Source: Candidatus Pacearchaeota archaeon (GTDB lineage: Archaea; Nanobdellota; Nanobdellia; Pacearchaeales; GW2011-AR1). Taken from it: DNA of 56,653 bases. Made by a program: the position numbers and the translations under genes. The first letter of the stretch is position 1. The number at the start of each line of letters is the position of its first letter. Below are positions 1 through 6,942 of the stretch, piece after piece. The DNA lies in NCBI GenBank assembly GCA_018303755.1, contig JAGVXO010000014.1:1-56653 (forward strand), given 5' to 3'. Below the pieces are notes generated by a model. That model made no database searches, was not told the origin of the DNA, and saw nothing but the letters and a program-made list of their open reading frames with translations.

Positions 1-1004
1 AGTTTAATTCTTAAATTATAGCTGTCTGCCCATTTTGCATACGCCTGCCAACCTTGAAAAGATTCAAGCAATTTTTCACTGTTTATTTCTCTATATTTAT
101 ATTTATTAATAGTAAAAAGCATTCTTCGAATACTCCTTTTTCTTAATAACTTATGGTTCCAATAATCTCTGAAACCAACAAAATCAATTCCTCTTTCAAG
201 AGAAATAATTTTTGACTTCTGTGAATGAAGCTCCAGTTTTAATTTTTCATTCAAAAATCTATCAATCTGTTGTTTCCAAATTTCCAATTGCTCTCTTGAT
301 TTATGCAAAATAACAAAGTCATCTACATATCTAAGATAATATTTTATTTTTAACTCATATTTTACAAAATAATCCAATTCATTTAAATAAACATTGGCAA
401 AAAATTGAGAAGTTAGGTTTCCAAGGGGCATCCCAGTTTTCGCTTGTTTATTTGAAAGATTATTTGGTGAATTTGCAAGGATTTGCTTAATCAGCCAAAT
501 TACTTTTTCATCACTGATTCTTCTATTTAAAATATTAAGTAATATCTCATTATTCACATTAGGAAAATAATGCTTTATATCTGCTTTTAAACAAAATGCT
601 TCAGAATGCAAGTTATTAGTTACTTTTCTTCGAAATTTATCAAATCTTTTCAGTGCAAACAAAGTGCCTTTATTCTTGCGGTTTGCACAAGAATCATAAA
701 TAAATATTTTATCAAAGAGGGGTTCAATTATTCTAATTAATGCATGATGAACAATCCTGTCCCTAAAGTCGGATTTTGAAATTTTTCTTGTTTTTGGGTC
801 TCTTATAATAAAGGTTATTAATAGTTTAGGTTTGTAAGTTTGATTAATCAATTCTTTTCTTAAGTTTAGTAAATTTTCACGAATACTTTTCTCAAATCCG
901 ATTACATAATCTTTCTTTGTTTTTCCCTTGCGGGCTTTTCTCCAAGCATTCGCCAAATTGTTCATCATACAGAGTTTATCATAAATATTTTTGTAAGTTT
1001 TCAT
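1..1004 (-). CDS. DGR-type reverse transcriptase (partial, C-terminus beyond window)
   Basis: RNA-directed DNA polymerase expected to copy the nearby template repeat into mutagenised cDNA. It is read from ATG at 1002-1004 for 334 codons with no stop before the window edge. Visible motifs are an Asp motif (ADIKHYF, about residues 141-147), GMPLGNLTSQ (191-200) and catalytic YVDD (226-229). The LGNLTSQ form, with SQ rather than the SP of group II intron RTs, is typical of DGR reverse transcriptases. An AGGAG ribosome-binding site lies about 10 nt upstream. The order target genes, TR, RT on one strand is the canonical DGR layout. No accessory avd gene is visible on the window side, and anything downstream of the RT is out of view. 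Confidence 0.93.
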   Translation of the reverse strand, partial: MKTYKNIYDKLCMMNNLANAWRKARKGKTKKDYVIGFEKSIRENLLNLRKELINQTYKPKLLITFIIRDPKTRKISKSDFRDRIVHHALIRIIEPLFDKIFIYDSCANRKNKGTLFALKRFDKFRRKVTNNLHSEAFCLKADIKHYFPNVNNEILLNILNRRISDEKVIWLIKQILANSPNNLSNKQAKTGMPLGNLTSQFFANVYLNELDYFVKYELKIKYYLRYVDDFVILHKSREQLEIWKQQIDRFLNEKLKLELHSQKSKIISLERGIDFVGFRDYWNHKLLRKRSIRRMLFTINKYKYREINSEKLLESFQGWQAYAKWADSYNLRIK

Positions 1005-1017
1005 ATCTTAATATCTC

Positions 1018-1349
1018 TCCTAGCCATTGGGTCATTCGACCAGTATCATTGGAATTAGCCAAATTCTCGTTGTTCGAGTAAAGATTCAAGTTCCTGTTAA
1101 GGTACAACCTGGACAAACCCAAAGATATAGCCAATTTATCATTTTAAAAATCCCACAAAATGTAAGATTTCCACCATTACTTCATATTTCGTTGTCACTA
1201 AATTTTTAATGACCCTTAAATTTACCCATAGGCAAAACTTAAGCTACTTAATGTTATAATTGAATTTCATGACTTAAAATAAATCTAAATAATGTGCTAA
1301 TAAATTGGCGTGTGGCCCAGCAACACTCTATTAGAGTATGGCTAGGACT
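1018..1349 (-). ncRNA. Predicted DGR template RNA (TR transcript)
   Basis: This is the noncoding spacer between VP1 and the RT, holding the TR in its 3' part. A perfect 10-bp inverted repeat, TCCTAGCCAT (1018-1027) and ATGGCTAGGA (1338-1347), encloses the TR, so a minus-strand RNA could close on itself over about 330 nt. Just inside the 5' strand is a small hairpin (ACTCT/AGAGT, 1325-1337). An AT-rich TATA-like stretch at 1368-1380 would place the start near 1349, at the base of the closing stem. The 3' stem strand includes AGGA of the RT ribosome-binding site. Template transcripts are known in DGRs; these boundaries and the fold are inferred. Confidence 0.6.
1037..1119 (-). repeat. DGR template repeat (TR), 83 bp
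   Basis: Aligns without gaps to 1436-1518 (VR1) and 2286-2368 (VR2). On the coding (minus) strand it is rich in AAC, AAT and TAC codons, the usual DGR design that lets adenine mutagenesis reach many amino acids. By my count it has 23 adenines on that strand; 13 are changed in at least one VR. Homology stops abruptly at both ends. The 3' end (TGATACTGGTCG) is shared by all three copies, as expected near the initiation-of-mutagenic-homing site. Confidence 0.93.
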
Positions 1350-1367
1350 ATTAAAAAAAATAATCTC

Positions 1368-1380
1368 TTTTTAAAATTAA
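1368..1380 (-). promoter_or_regulatory. Predicted promoter of the DGR template RNA
   Basis: The minus strand reads TTTTAAAAAG here, a weak archaeal TATA-like box. Its centre is about 25 nt upstream of 1349, which is the base of the inverted repeat closing the predicted template RNA. No other gene start lies at that distance. The box is AT-rich and could be chance. Confidence 0.35.
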
Positions 1381-1403
1381 TTATACTGCAGAAAAAAATT
1401 GCG

Positions 1404-1418
1404 AGTTGCTTCGCAACT
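1404..1418. other. DNA hairpin downstream of VR1
   Basis: Perfect stem AGTTGC/GCAACT with a three-base loop (GAA on the coding strand), 17 bp past the 3' end of VR1; it contains the VP1 stop codon. In the Bordetella phage DGR a hairpin just downstream of VR is needed for efficient homing. VR2 has an equivalent hairpin with the same loop but a different stem. Confidence 0.7.
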
Positions 1419-2127
1419 ACTTCAAAAAAACCACCCGACCAGCATCATTGGAACTAGCCAAAATCCCGTTGCTCGAGAAAAGATTCAAGTCCCTGCCAAG
1501 GCACAACCTGGCCAAACCTGAATTTCTTGTCCACCAAGTTCTACTACCTCCATTTTCACTAAACTTAGGCAATCCAAGTTCATCAACTTCTGAAAACTTA
1601 AAACCATCATAGTTTCCCCCTAATCTCTTGTCCTGAATAACTCTAAAATTATCTGAAGGAACAAGTCTTAATCCATAACCATTTTTATCTTCAGGAGCAG
1701 AATCAAAACTAAATCCTTCAATCATAAACGGAGTATCTCCAATTTTTCCAAGATTTGCTTCTGCTAACTCATAAATTGTTCGCAGTAACGAATTATTCTT
1801 TGGATAATTAGCGTCTATTTTGGATCGTGCAACTAAATTTCTTGAATCAATATAGTGTTTATCTTCAGCAATTCTCATTACTTCGGGCCTGCTTAAGTCT
1901 CTTAAATTTGGTGTTCTCGCACCATATTTCTGCGCTAAAACATCTAAATTAGCAACGGCAAATGGTGTTGATCCAATCATTGTTTTAGTTGGTTCATCAT
2001 ATTTTAATCCTGTTCTTGCCTGCTCTGAAAGAGAATTATAAACCATTAAAGCATCATCTCCACAAATCAAACCTGAAACTCTATCCGGACTTTGCCATGC
2101 AATATTTAAAGTTGGAATTTCTGCCAT
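1417..2127 (-). CDS. DGR target (variable) protein 1
   Basis: A 236-residue protein whose last ~33 residues are the diversified region (VR1 = residues ~204-231), ending GRVVF and a Lys before the stop. Conserved residues between variable positions (GL.RL, L.L, S..., LA.SND.GRVV) match the pattern of DGR targets that end in a C-type-lectin-like fold; that fold is inferred, not demonstrated. No signal peptide or membrane segment is visible. The start is ATG at 2127 behind an AAGGAAAT ribosome-binding site, 1 bp after the VP2 stop, so the two targets are probably co-transcribed. The upstream part resembles VP2 around GSTPF versus GSNPF and the G.PF/GLRL..S region, so they look like diverged paralogues. 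The ligand is unknown. Confidence 0.88.
   Translation of the reverse strand: MAEIPTLNIAWQSPDRVSGLICGDDALMVYNSLSEQARTGLKYDEPTKTMIGSTPFAVANLDVLAQKYGARTPNLRDLSRPEVMRIAEDKHYIDSRNLVARSKIDANYPKNNSLLRTIYELAEANLGKIGDTPFMIEGFSFDSAPEDKNGYGLRLVPSDNFRVIQDKRLGGNYDGFKFSEVDELGLPKFSENGGSRTWWTRNSGLARLCLGRDLNLFSSNGILASSNDAGRVVFLK
1436..1518 (-). repeat. DGR variable repeat 1 (VR1)
   Basis: Gap-free 83-bp match to the TR with 11 differences by hand alignment. Ten are at template adenines (eight A to G, two A to T on the coding strand); the eleventh is T to G, changing TCC to GCC near the 5' end. Altered codons include TAC to TGC, AAC to GGC, AAC to GAC, TAC to TTC and GAG to GGG. This is the signature of past adenine-specific mutagenic retrohoming. 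Confidence 0.92.
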
Positions 2128-2128
2128 T

Positions 2129-2989
2129 TTAATTTCCTTTTAAAATCTTTTCTGCTATAGCATATCTTTTATTAATTGGTTCAATTTGCGCATCTCTTTC
2201 TCTCCTGAGTTCCTCATGCTTTCTTTGAGCATATTCTTGGAAATATTCTTGCGAACTGCCTTCGGCAGTTGAAACTAAAACCACCCGACCAGTATCATTG
2301 GAATAAGCCAAACTAACGTAGTTCGAGTAAAGATCCAAGTACCTGTAAAGGAACAACCTGGACAAACCTGAATTTATAGTATAAACTTTTCTATCCCCAT
2401 TATTTAATCTTTTTGGAAGTCCTGTTTTAGGATTAATATCCCCTGAAGAAAAAGGTCCTGAAGGCTTATTTAAAATTGGAGCATATATAGCTTCTGCATC
2501 TTCTTTTAATTTAAACGATAAACCCTCTGGCGAATCTTGGTCTCTTTCCAATGCTGTTCCAAAAAAAGGAATCATTGCAGGGATTCTTTTTCTTTTACCA
2601 AATCTTGTATTAATTTGACTAAATAATTTACAAGATAAATAAAAATTCGGATTTCCAGTCGTCCTTAAAACTAAACCAGTATCTTCATACGTTCCATTAA
2701 AGTCTAAAGCATTAACTCGCATCGCTTTTTCTAAATCTGCTTGTGAAGCAACTCTAATCCCTGAAGGCAGTTTATCTTGAACTGCAGAAACCCAAAAAGG
2801 ATTTGAACCCATAACAACTCCATTAGAATATTTTCCAATTTGTAATGCAGGAATATCTTTATAATCCATTCTAATTGATTTTGCAATTTCTTTTCCTGCT
2901 TCTCCCCCTAAAAAACCAATTAAAGGAATAATTTTAGGAATATCCATTAAACATCTAACTTCATTTACTGGAAAAGTATTACTTGCCAT
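2129..2989 (-). CDS. DGR target (variable) protein 2
   Basis: A 286-residue protein with VR2 at residues ~208-235. Unlike VP1 it continues ~50 residues past the variable region as a charged, probably helical tail (EEL, RRER, KRY), so its diversified module is internal. The N-terminal segment contains GFLGGEAGKEI and GVVMGSNPF motifs partly shared with VP1. No signal peptide is evident. ATG at 2989 lies about 25 nt downstream of a TATA box (3009-3018), suggesting a leaderless first gene of the operon. A binding or display role is inferred from DGR precedent; the actual ligand cannot be read from sequence. Confidence 0.88.
   Translation of the reverse strand: MASNTFPVNEVRCLMDIPKIIPLIGFLGGEAGKEIAKSIRMDYKDIPALQIGKYSNGVVMGSNPFWVSAVQDKLPSGIRVASQADLEKAMRVNALDFNGTYEDTGLVLRTTGNPNFYLSCKLFSQINTRFGKRKRIPAMIPFFGTALERDQDSPEGLSFKLKEDAEAIYAPILNKPSGPFSSGDINPKTGLPKRLNNGDRKVYTINSGLSRLFLYRYLDLYSNYVSLAYSNDTGRVVLVSTAEGSSQEYFQEYAQRKHEELRRERDAQIEPINKRYAIAEKILKGN
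2254..2270. other. DNA hairpin downstream of VR2
   Basis: Perfect 7-bp stem AACTGCC/GGCAGTT with a GAA loop on the coding strand, 15 bp beyond VR2. Position and loop match the hairpin after VR1 while the stem bases differ, which argues for conserved structure. It lies inside the VP2 reading frame (STAEGSSQ), so it must also encode protein. Confidence 0.7.
2286..2368 (-). repeat. DGR variable repeat 2 (VR2)
   Basis: Gap-free match to the TR with nine differences: eight at template adenines (mostly A to T, two A to G) and one G to T in the GAG codon, which became GTT. Several AAC/AAT codons became TAC or TAT. Its pattern differs from VR1, so the two targets were diversified independently from the same template. 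Confidence 0.92.
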
Positions 2990-3008
2990 TTCTTTATATA
3001 ACCCCCTG

Positions 3009-3018
3009 GTTTATAAAT
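3009..3018 (-). promoter_or_regulatory. Predicted promoter of the DGR target operon
   Basis: The minus strand reads TTTATAAAC, a good archaeal TATA box, centred about 25 nt before the VP2 ATG. It lies in the divergent spacer shared with aRF1, and there is no other minus-strand gene it could serve. Confidence 0.6.
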
Positions 3019-3175
3019 CTTACTATCTATAGAAATTATATAGTAGTAACACAATAATTTTATGAGTGATAAATTAATTTGAATTTATGATACCCTTAAT
3101 GGCTTAATATAAATTAGATTCTGCATAGATTTATTAAACTACCTGGCTAATTATTTTATAGAGAATAGTTTTAAC

Positions 3176-4261
3176 ATGGACGCAAAAGACATTGAATTTA
3201 AGGAAATTGTTGAAAAAATATCTGGTTTCAGAGGCAGGCATACAGAACTGGTTAGTGTTTTAATTCCTGCAGAATATAATGTAAATGCTGTTGTAAAACA
3301 GCTTGAGGGTGAAAAATCAACTGCAAGCAACATAAAAAGCAGGACAACAAGAAATAATGTTATTGAAGCCCTTGAAAAGATAATTCGTGAATTAAGAACA
3401 GGCCCTCAAAAATATGAAAAAGGAATTGCAATTTTTTGCGGAAATGTTTCTCAGGTTGATGGGCAGACAGATATACAATTCTTTGCAGTAACACCAATAA
3501 AACCATTAAATGTCAGAACTTATCGTTGCGACCAAACTTTTGTTACAGAACCTCTCAAAGAGATGAGTGAATCAAGAGATATTTATGGATTGCTGGTAAT
3601 AGAAAGAAAAGAAGCAACTATTGGAATGTTAGAAGGCACAAGAATAAAAGTCCTGCATAAAATGACTTCAGGAGTTCCTGGAAAAATAAGAGCCGGGGGT
3701 CAGAGCTCTCAGCGCTTTGCAAGAATAACAGAAGGACTGGCCAAAGAATTTTATAGAAGAGTAGCAGAAACAATGAAAAGCGCTTTTTTTGAAATGCCAA
3801 ATCTTAAAGGAATATTAATTGGAGGTCCTATCCCTACAAAAGAAGAATTTATTGAAGAGGGCGAGCTTGTGACTGCACTGAAAAATAAGATTATGGCTGT
3901 AAAAGATATTGGCTATGCAGACGAGCATGGATTGCAGCTTCTTGTTGAAGCAGCGCAAGAAGAGCTTGCACAGCAGGACATAATAAAAGAAAAAAAATTA
4001 CTTGAGAGATTTTTTAACACTCTTGGAAAAAATCCTGACAAGGCGGCTTATGGATATCAAAATGTAAAAAATGCACTTGAAAAGGGTGCAGTTGACACTC
4101 TTATTTTATCTTCAAAAACACAAAAAGTAATTATGAAAGAACTTTCTCTGATTGCAGGACAGATGGGAACAAATATTGAAATAGTTTCTGATGAAACAGG
4201 CGAAGGACAGCAGTTTTTGAATTTGTCGGGAATTGGTGCGTTGCTGAGGTTTGCTGTTTGA
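3176..4261 (+). CDS. prf1: Peptide chain release factor aRF1
   Basis: Class I translation termination factor that recognises all three stop codons and triggers peptidyl-tRNA hydrolysis. Domain 1 carries the stop-codon-reading NIKS (residues 52-55) and YRCDQTF (116-122, the YxCxxxF motif). Domain 2 carries the catalytic GGQ (174-176). Domain 3 (about 255-361) is the aRF3/ABCE1-binding part. At 361 residues it is shorter than the ~410-420 usual in archaea; the missing length is in domain 3, consistent with loss of the minidomain. It is divergently oriented from the DGR operon. Confidence 0.95.
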   Translation: MDAKDIEFKEIVEKISGFRGRHTELVSVLIPAEYNVNAVVKQLEGEKSTASNIKSRTTRNNVIEALEKIIRELRTGPQKYEKGIAIFCGNVSQVDGQTDIQFFAVTPIKPLNVRTYRCDQTFVTEPLKEMSESRDIYGLLVIERKEATIGMLEGTRIKVLHKMTSGVPGKIRAGGQSSQRFARITEGLAKEFYRRVAETMKSAFFEMPNLKGILIGGPIPTKEEFIEEGELVTALKNKIMAVKDIGYADEHGLQLLVEAAQEELAQQDIIKEKKLLERFFNTLGKNPDKAAYGYQNVKNALEKGAVDTLILSSKTQKVIMKELSLIAGQMGTNIEIVSDETGEGQQFLNLSGIGALLRFAV

Positions 4262-4299
4262 GCGAAAAAGCTTAAATAAGAGGTTTCGCTTAAAAAATA

Positions 4300-4452
4300 A
4301 TGAAAAAAGATAAATCCATAATTCTTGGAATTTTGATTTTATTGTCTGGATTTTTTGTTCTTATGCAATCAGATAAAAATATATTGCCTTTAATTTTGGG
4401 ATTATGCATTATTGGAGTTGGTTCTTATTTAATAATTTCAAATACAAACTAA
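4300..4452 (+). CDS. Small two-helix membrane protein (50 aa)
   Basis: Reading frame of 50 codons from ATG at 4300 to TAA at 4450-4452. It begins with a lysine-rich start, then a hydrophobic helix (ILGILILLSGFFVL), a short polar turn (QSDKN) and a second helix (LPLILGLCIIGVGSYLII). It sits 1 bp before the next membrane-protein gene and is probably co-transcribed with it. No family is recognised. Two clean helices with a positively charged N-terminus support it as a real gene. Confidence 0.55.
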   Translation: MKKDKSIILGILILLSGFFVLMQSDKNILPLILGLCIIGVGSYLIISNTN

Positions 4453-4453
4453 A

Positions 4454-4702
4454 ATGTCCAAATCATTTGAGAAAAATAGGTTGGATTTGGCTTATCAAAA
4501 ACAACTTCACTATCTAAATGGAGTGATAGCTTTAGGAACAATAGGAATTTTATCTTTTATTGGCACATTTATCTGGAATAAAGAAAATCTTAAAATAGGT
4601 GTTATCATTGTAACGACAATTTTAATAATTGACTATTTATGGTATAAAAATATTGATAATAGTTTAAAAGAAATCTCTTTGAAAATAAAAGCACTAAACT
4701 AA
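4454..4702 (+). CDS. Small membrane protein (82 aa), unknown function
   Basis: It has a polar, charged N-terminus (~25 residues), two hydrophobic helices (GVIALGTIGILSFIGTFIW and IGVIIVTTILIIDYLWY) and a short basic tail. It follows the preceding 50-aa membrane gene by 1 bp. Its TAA overlaps the stop codon of the convergent nitroreductase gene by two bases. I do not recognise a family. Confidence 0.6.
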   Translation: MSKSFEKNRLDLAYQKQLHYLNGVIALGTIGILSFIGTFIWNKENLKIGVIIVTTILIIDYLWYKNIDNSLKEISLKIKALN

Positions 4703-5256
4703 TGCGCCTCAACTTCCACAAACGGCTTCATCCTGTTATTTCCATACTTATTGAAATACAGACATCTGTCAAGTGAGGGCTTTCTTTTTTGCGCTGTTTT
4801 CAAAAAAGGATATCCAATTGGAAAAATTCCCTCAACATCAATATTTTCAGGTATTCTTAAAATATTTTTTACCTGTTCATCAACAAAATCTCCAACCCAG
4901 CAAGTGCTTAATCCTGACTCAGTTATTTTGAGAAGAAAATTTTCAATTGCAGCTCCTGCCTGCTGTCTTGAATAAATTTCTCCGCGCTCGTCATAACTTC
5001 TTACAACATTTTTTCTATCAGAACAAACAACAACTGCAAAATGTGCATCTGCAACAAAATCCTGCTGTGAAGCCTCTGCAAGCTTTGCTATAATTTCTGG
5101 CTTGTCAACAAGTATAAATTGTACAGAAGGTATATTTCCTGCAAGCGGTGCTTTGCGCGCATAATCAACTGCTTCAATAATATCCCTCCAGTCAGGCATT
5201 TTCGACTTGAATTTTCTGACACTGCTCCTTAGATTAATTGCCTTGTCAAGCTCCAT
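4699..5256 (-). CDS. Nitroreductase-family protein
   Basis: FMN-dependent oxidoreductase fold, 185 residues from the chosen ATG at 5256. An upstream frame extension adds 18 residues but is hydrophobic and unlike the family start. MELDKAINLRSSVRKF is the classic nitroreductase opening (R-S-x-R-x-F/Y FMN-binding segment). APLAGNIPSVQFILV and the later GLSTCWVGDF segment fit the family core. The substrate is unknown. It ends convergently with the small membrane gene, sharing stop-codon bases. Confidence 0.88.
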   Translation of the reverse strand: MELDKAINLRSSVRKFKSKMPDWRDIIEAVDYARKAPLAGNIPSVQFILVDKPEIIAKLAEASQQDFVADAHFAVVVCSDRKNVVRSYDERGEIYSRQQAGAAIENFLLKITESGLSTCWVGDFVDEQVKNILRIPENIDVEGIFPIGYPFLKTAQKRKPSLDRCLYFNKYGNNRMKPFVEVEAH

Positions 5257-5351
5257 AATAACAATAAATATCCCAACTATATAAATATTATCAAACATTG
5301 ATATTGCCAACTTAAAGGAACATAAGAATAATCAGCACACGATTTATTTAA

Positions 5352-5450
5352 TCACAAAACCCCTTGAGTATACTCCACACTAAAGTGTGGAATTTGTGCT
5401 TGGGTTTTGGGAGAACCGAGAAAAATCTATACACTTTAATTTCAATTTAA
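5352..5450 (-). ncRNA. Candidate structured small RNA, copy 1 (R element)
   Basis: Copy of a ~98-bp element also at 20910-21007 and 28975-29072. Outer stem CAAAACCC/GGGTTTTG encloses an inner hairpin, here CCACAC-TAAA-GTGTGG, fully paired. The palindrome GAGTATACTC sits between. The minus strand has a conserved GTATAGAT/GTATAAAT box about 25 nt before the outer stem, so a minus-strand RNA of ~60 nt beginning at the stem is plausible. Strand and function are inferred. A mobile-repeat origin is the alternative. Confidence 0.45.
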
Positions 5451-5740
5451 AGATTGGAGATTTTATATAATATTAAACAAATTGAAAATGAAAATATGTT
5501 AAATTAGGGGGAAATTATGGGGTGTTAGAAAAACAAATTATTCTGCTAATCTGTCGTCCATTTCATACATTGGTTGCTTAATTGTTTTAATTTATATTAA
5601 GTGTAAAAAGGAAAAACACTGATGAACTCGCTAAAAATAAGGCAAAGGAATGGGGGTGTTTAAAGATTAAAATTTCAAAAAGGTATATCCTATTAATTTG
5701 ACAGCATTCCAAGGGATTTATGGAATACTCTTGTTCTTAA
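5451..5740 (+). repeat. Dispersed intergenic repeats (two cores)
   Basis: Gene-free spacer holding two copies of the repeat core found about 19 times in the window (general form: ATGAAAAGATG, then AAGGGAAAG, then GGGATGTTAGAAAAA): 5485-5535 and 5617-5667. Between them is the associated TTCTGC.AATC...CATACATTGG segment (5540-5573). No coding potential was seen. Confidence 0.6.
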
Positions 5741-6454
5741 TCACTTTTTTATTCTAATATACTTTTCTATCTCAAGATAATCCGCAAGCTCTTTTGTGAG
5801 AACTGCATAATATTTTGTAGGCTTTTCAATAACTCCCCATTTTTTCTTATATGGCTGATCGCCAATTTCTAAATCATAATATTCCATTTTATCTTTTATC
5901 GCGCTTTCTATGTCTCTTTTAAGCAGGAAAATTGGAGCAGATAAGGATTTATGTTTCCTATTCCACCAACAGCCCAAATAAAAAATTGTATCTTTTTCTT
6001 TCATTGCAATATGTACAGCGATTAATTCTTTCCCAATATATGCACTAAGAGTATAACATTTTCCTTTCCATAATTTAATTCTCCTTTGAAAATCTTTTTT
6101 GTCTTCTTTCCACAGTTCCAAAAACCATTTTTTGCTTTTATCAAGAGCATTTTTTTCATTATATACAATTCTTACACCAGCATTCTTCTTTTCAACTCTC
6201 TTCAAGTCCTTTCTTAAATTTTTGTCTAATTCTAATTTCTCAAAGCTGTCTGGAAGTTTTATTATGTTTGTCAGTTCGTCTTTTTCTTTTGATTCAAAGC
6301 CAATATGGCAGTTAGGGTGTATTTCAGTAAGAAAAAAAGGCGTTGGCAAAGTTTTCAGCTCTTTTTCTTCAAGCCAAGCATAAGGCAAAAAAGGCAAATC
6401 TTTCCATGTCCAATAAAAAAGTTTTTTATTGAGTTTTACTTTTTCAAATTTCAT
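5741..6454 (-). CDS. GNAT/FemAB-like acyltransferase
   Basis: 237 residues. The C-terminal half has a GNAT-type core: a strand with IGKELIAVHIAM, a FYLGCWWN.KHK segment and a final YYDLEIGDQPYKKKWG, which resembles CelD/FemAB-type N-acyltransferases that modify surface polymers or lipids. The N-terminal half includes the conserved NLRKDLKRVEKK segment typical of this superfamily. It overlaps the upstream gene by one base, so the two form an operon. The substrate cannot be inferred; proximity to glycan genes is weak because those lie far downstream. Confidence 0.65.
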   Translation of the reverse strand: MKFEKVKLNKKLFYWTWKDLPFLPYAWLEEKELKTLPTPFFLTEIHPNCHIGFESKEKDELTNIIKLPDSFEKLELDKNLRKDLKRVEKKNAGVRIVYNEKNALDKSKKWFLELWKEDKKDFQRRIKLWKGKCYTLSAYIGKELIAVHIAMKEKDTIFYLGCWWNRKHKSLSAPIFLLKRDIESAIKDKMEYYDLEIGDQPYKKKWGVIEKPTKYYAVLTKELADYLEIEKYIRIKK

Positions 6455-6888
6455 TAGTGCTCTCCAAGTTTATGCCAATCCCAGAATACTTTTAATTCAT
6501 GTGCTCTCCAATTGCCTTTTACACTTTCTAAATATTCCTTTTCTTTCTGCGTGGCGACAATATGCGCTTCTTCATCAACTTTAAGTCCAAATTCCTTGAC
6601 TAAAAATCTCTCAATTAATTCGTGAATGCATAAAGCCCGGAATGATTTTTCCTTTTCTTTATTGCCAAAATTCTTGTCTATAAAAATTTCCCTTCTCTTT
6701 CTGCTCCATTCTGCAACATGATCCTCTCTTTTGAGGGTGATTTTGTCTGAAATTCTGCGCCCAAAAAAATTGAGGGATATCCGGTTTTTAGAAAATTTAA
6801 TATTACTAACAGGGTATTTCAAAAGAATTTTAACAAATTTGTGGTGCAGGTTGTTATCTCTCTTTTTCTTCACACTTCTTCTTTTCAT
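6454..6888 (-). CDS. Conserved hypothetical protein with HELIE motif
   Basis: 144 residues with a lysine/arginine-rich N-terminus. The central CIHELIERFLVKEFGL helix carries H-E-x-x-E, followed ~11 residues later by EEAHIVAT and then EKEYL. The H..E and later E/H residues could bind a metal as in small zincins, but the classical HExxH is absent, so a protease role is only a possibility. It overlaps the acyltransferase gene by one base (shared ATGA region), indicating translational coupling. Confidence 0.5.
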   Translation of the reverse strand: MKRRSVKKKRDNNLHHKFVKILLKYPVSNIKFSKNRISLNFFGRRISDKITLKREDHVAEWSRKRREIFIDKNFGNKEKEKSFRALCIHELIERFLVKEFGLKVDEEAHIVATQKEKEYLESVKGNWRAHELKVFWDWHKLGEH

Positions 6889-6942
6889 ATTTTCTCTAAT
6901 TGAACGAATTATTTAAAGGTTGTTTAAAAAAATATACTTTAA

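Noticed and set aside
1027..1209. Plus-strand reading frame across the template repeat
   Set aside because: It is the antisense of the TR; no domain is present, and the TR/VR comparison shows the minus strand is the informative one.
1406..1612. Plus-strand frame over VR1
   Set aside because: Antisense shadow of the VP1 gene; its composition follows the VP1 codon pattern in reverse.
6454..6888. Confident zinc metalloprotease call
   Set aside because: HELIE lacks the second His of HExxH and there is no membrane or signal segment; kept as hypothetical.
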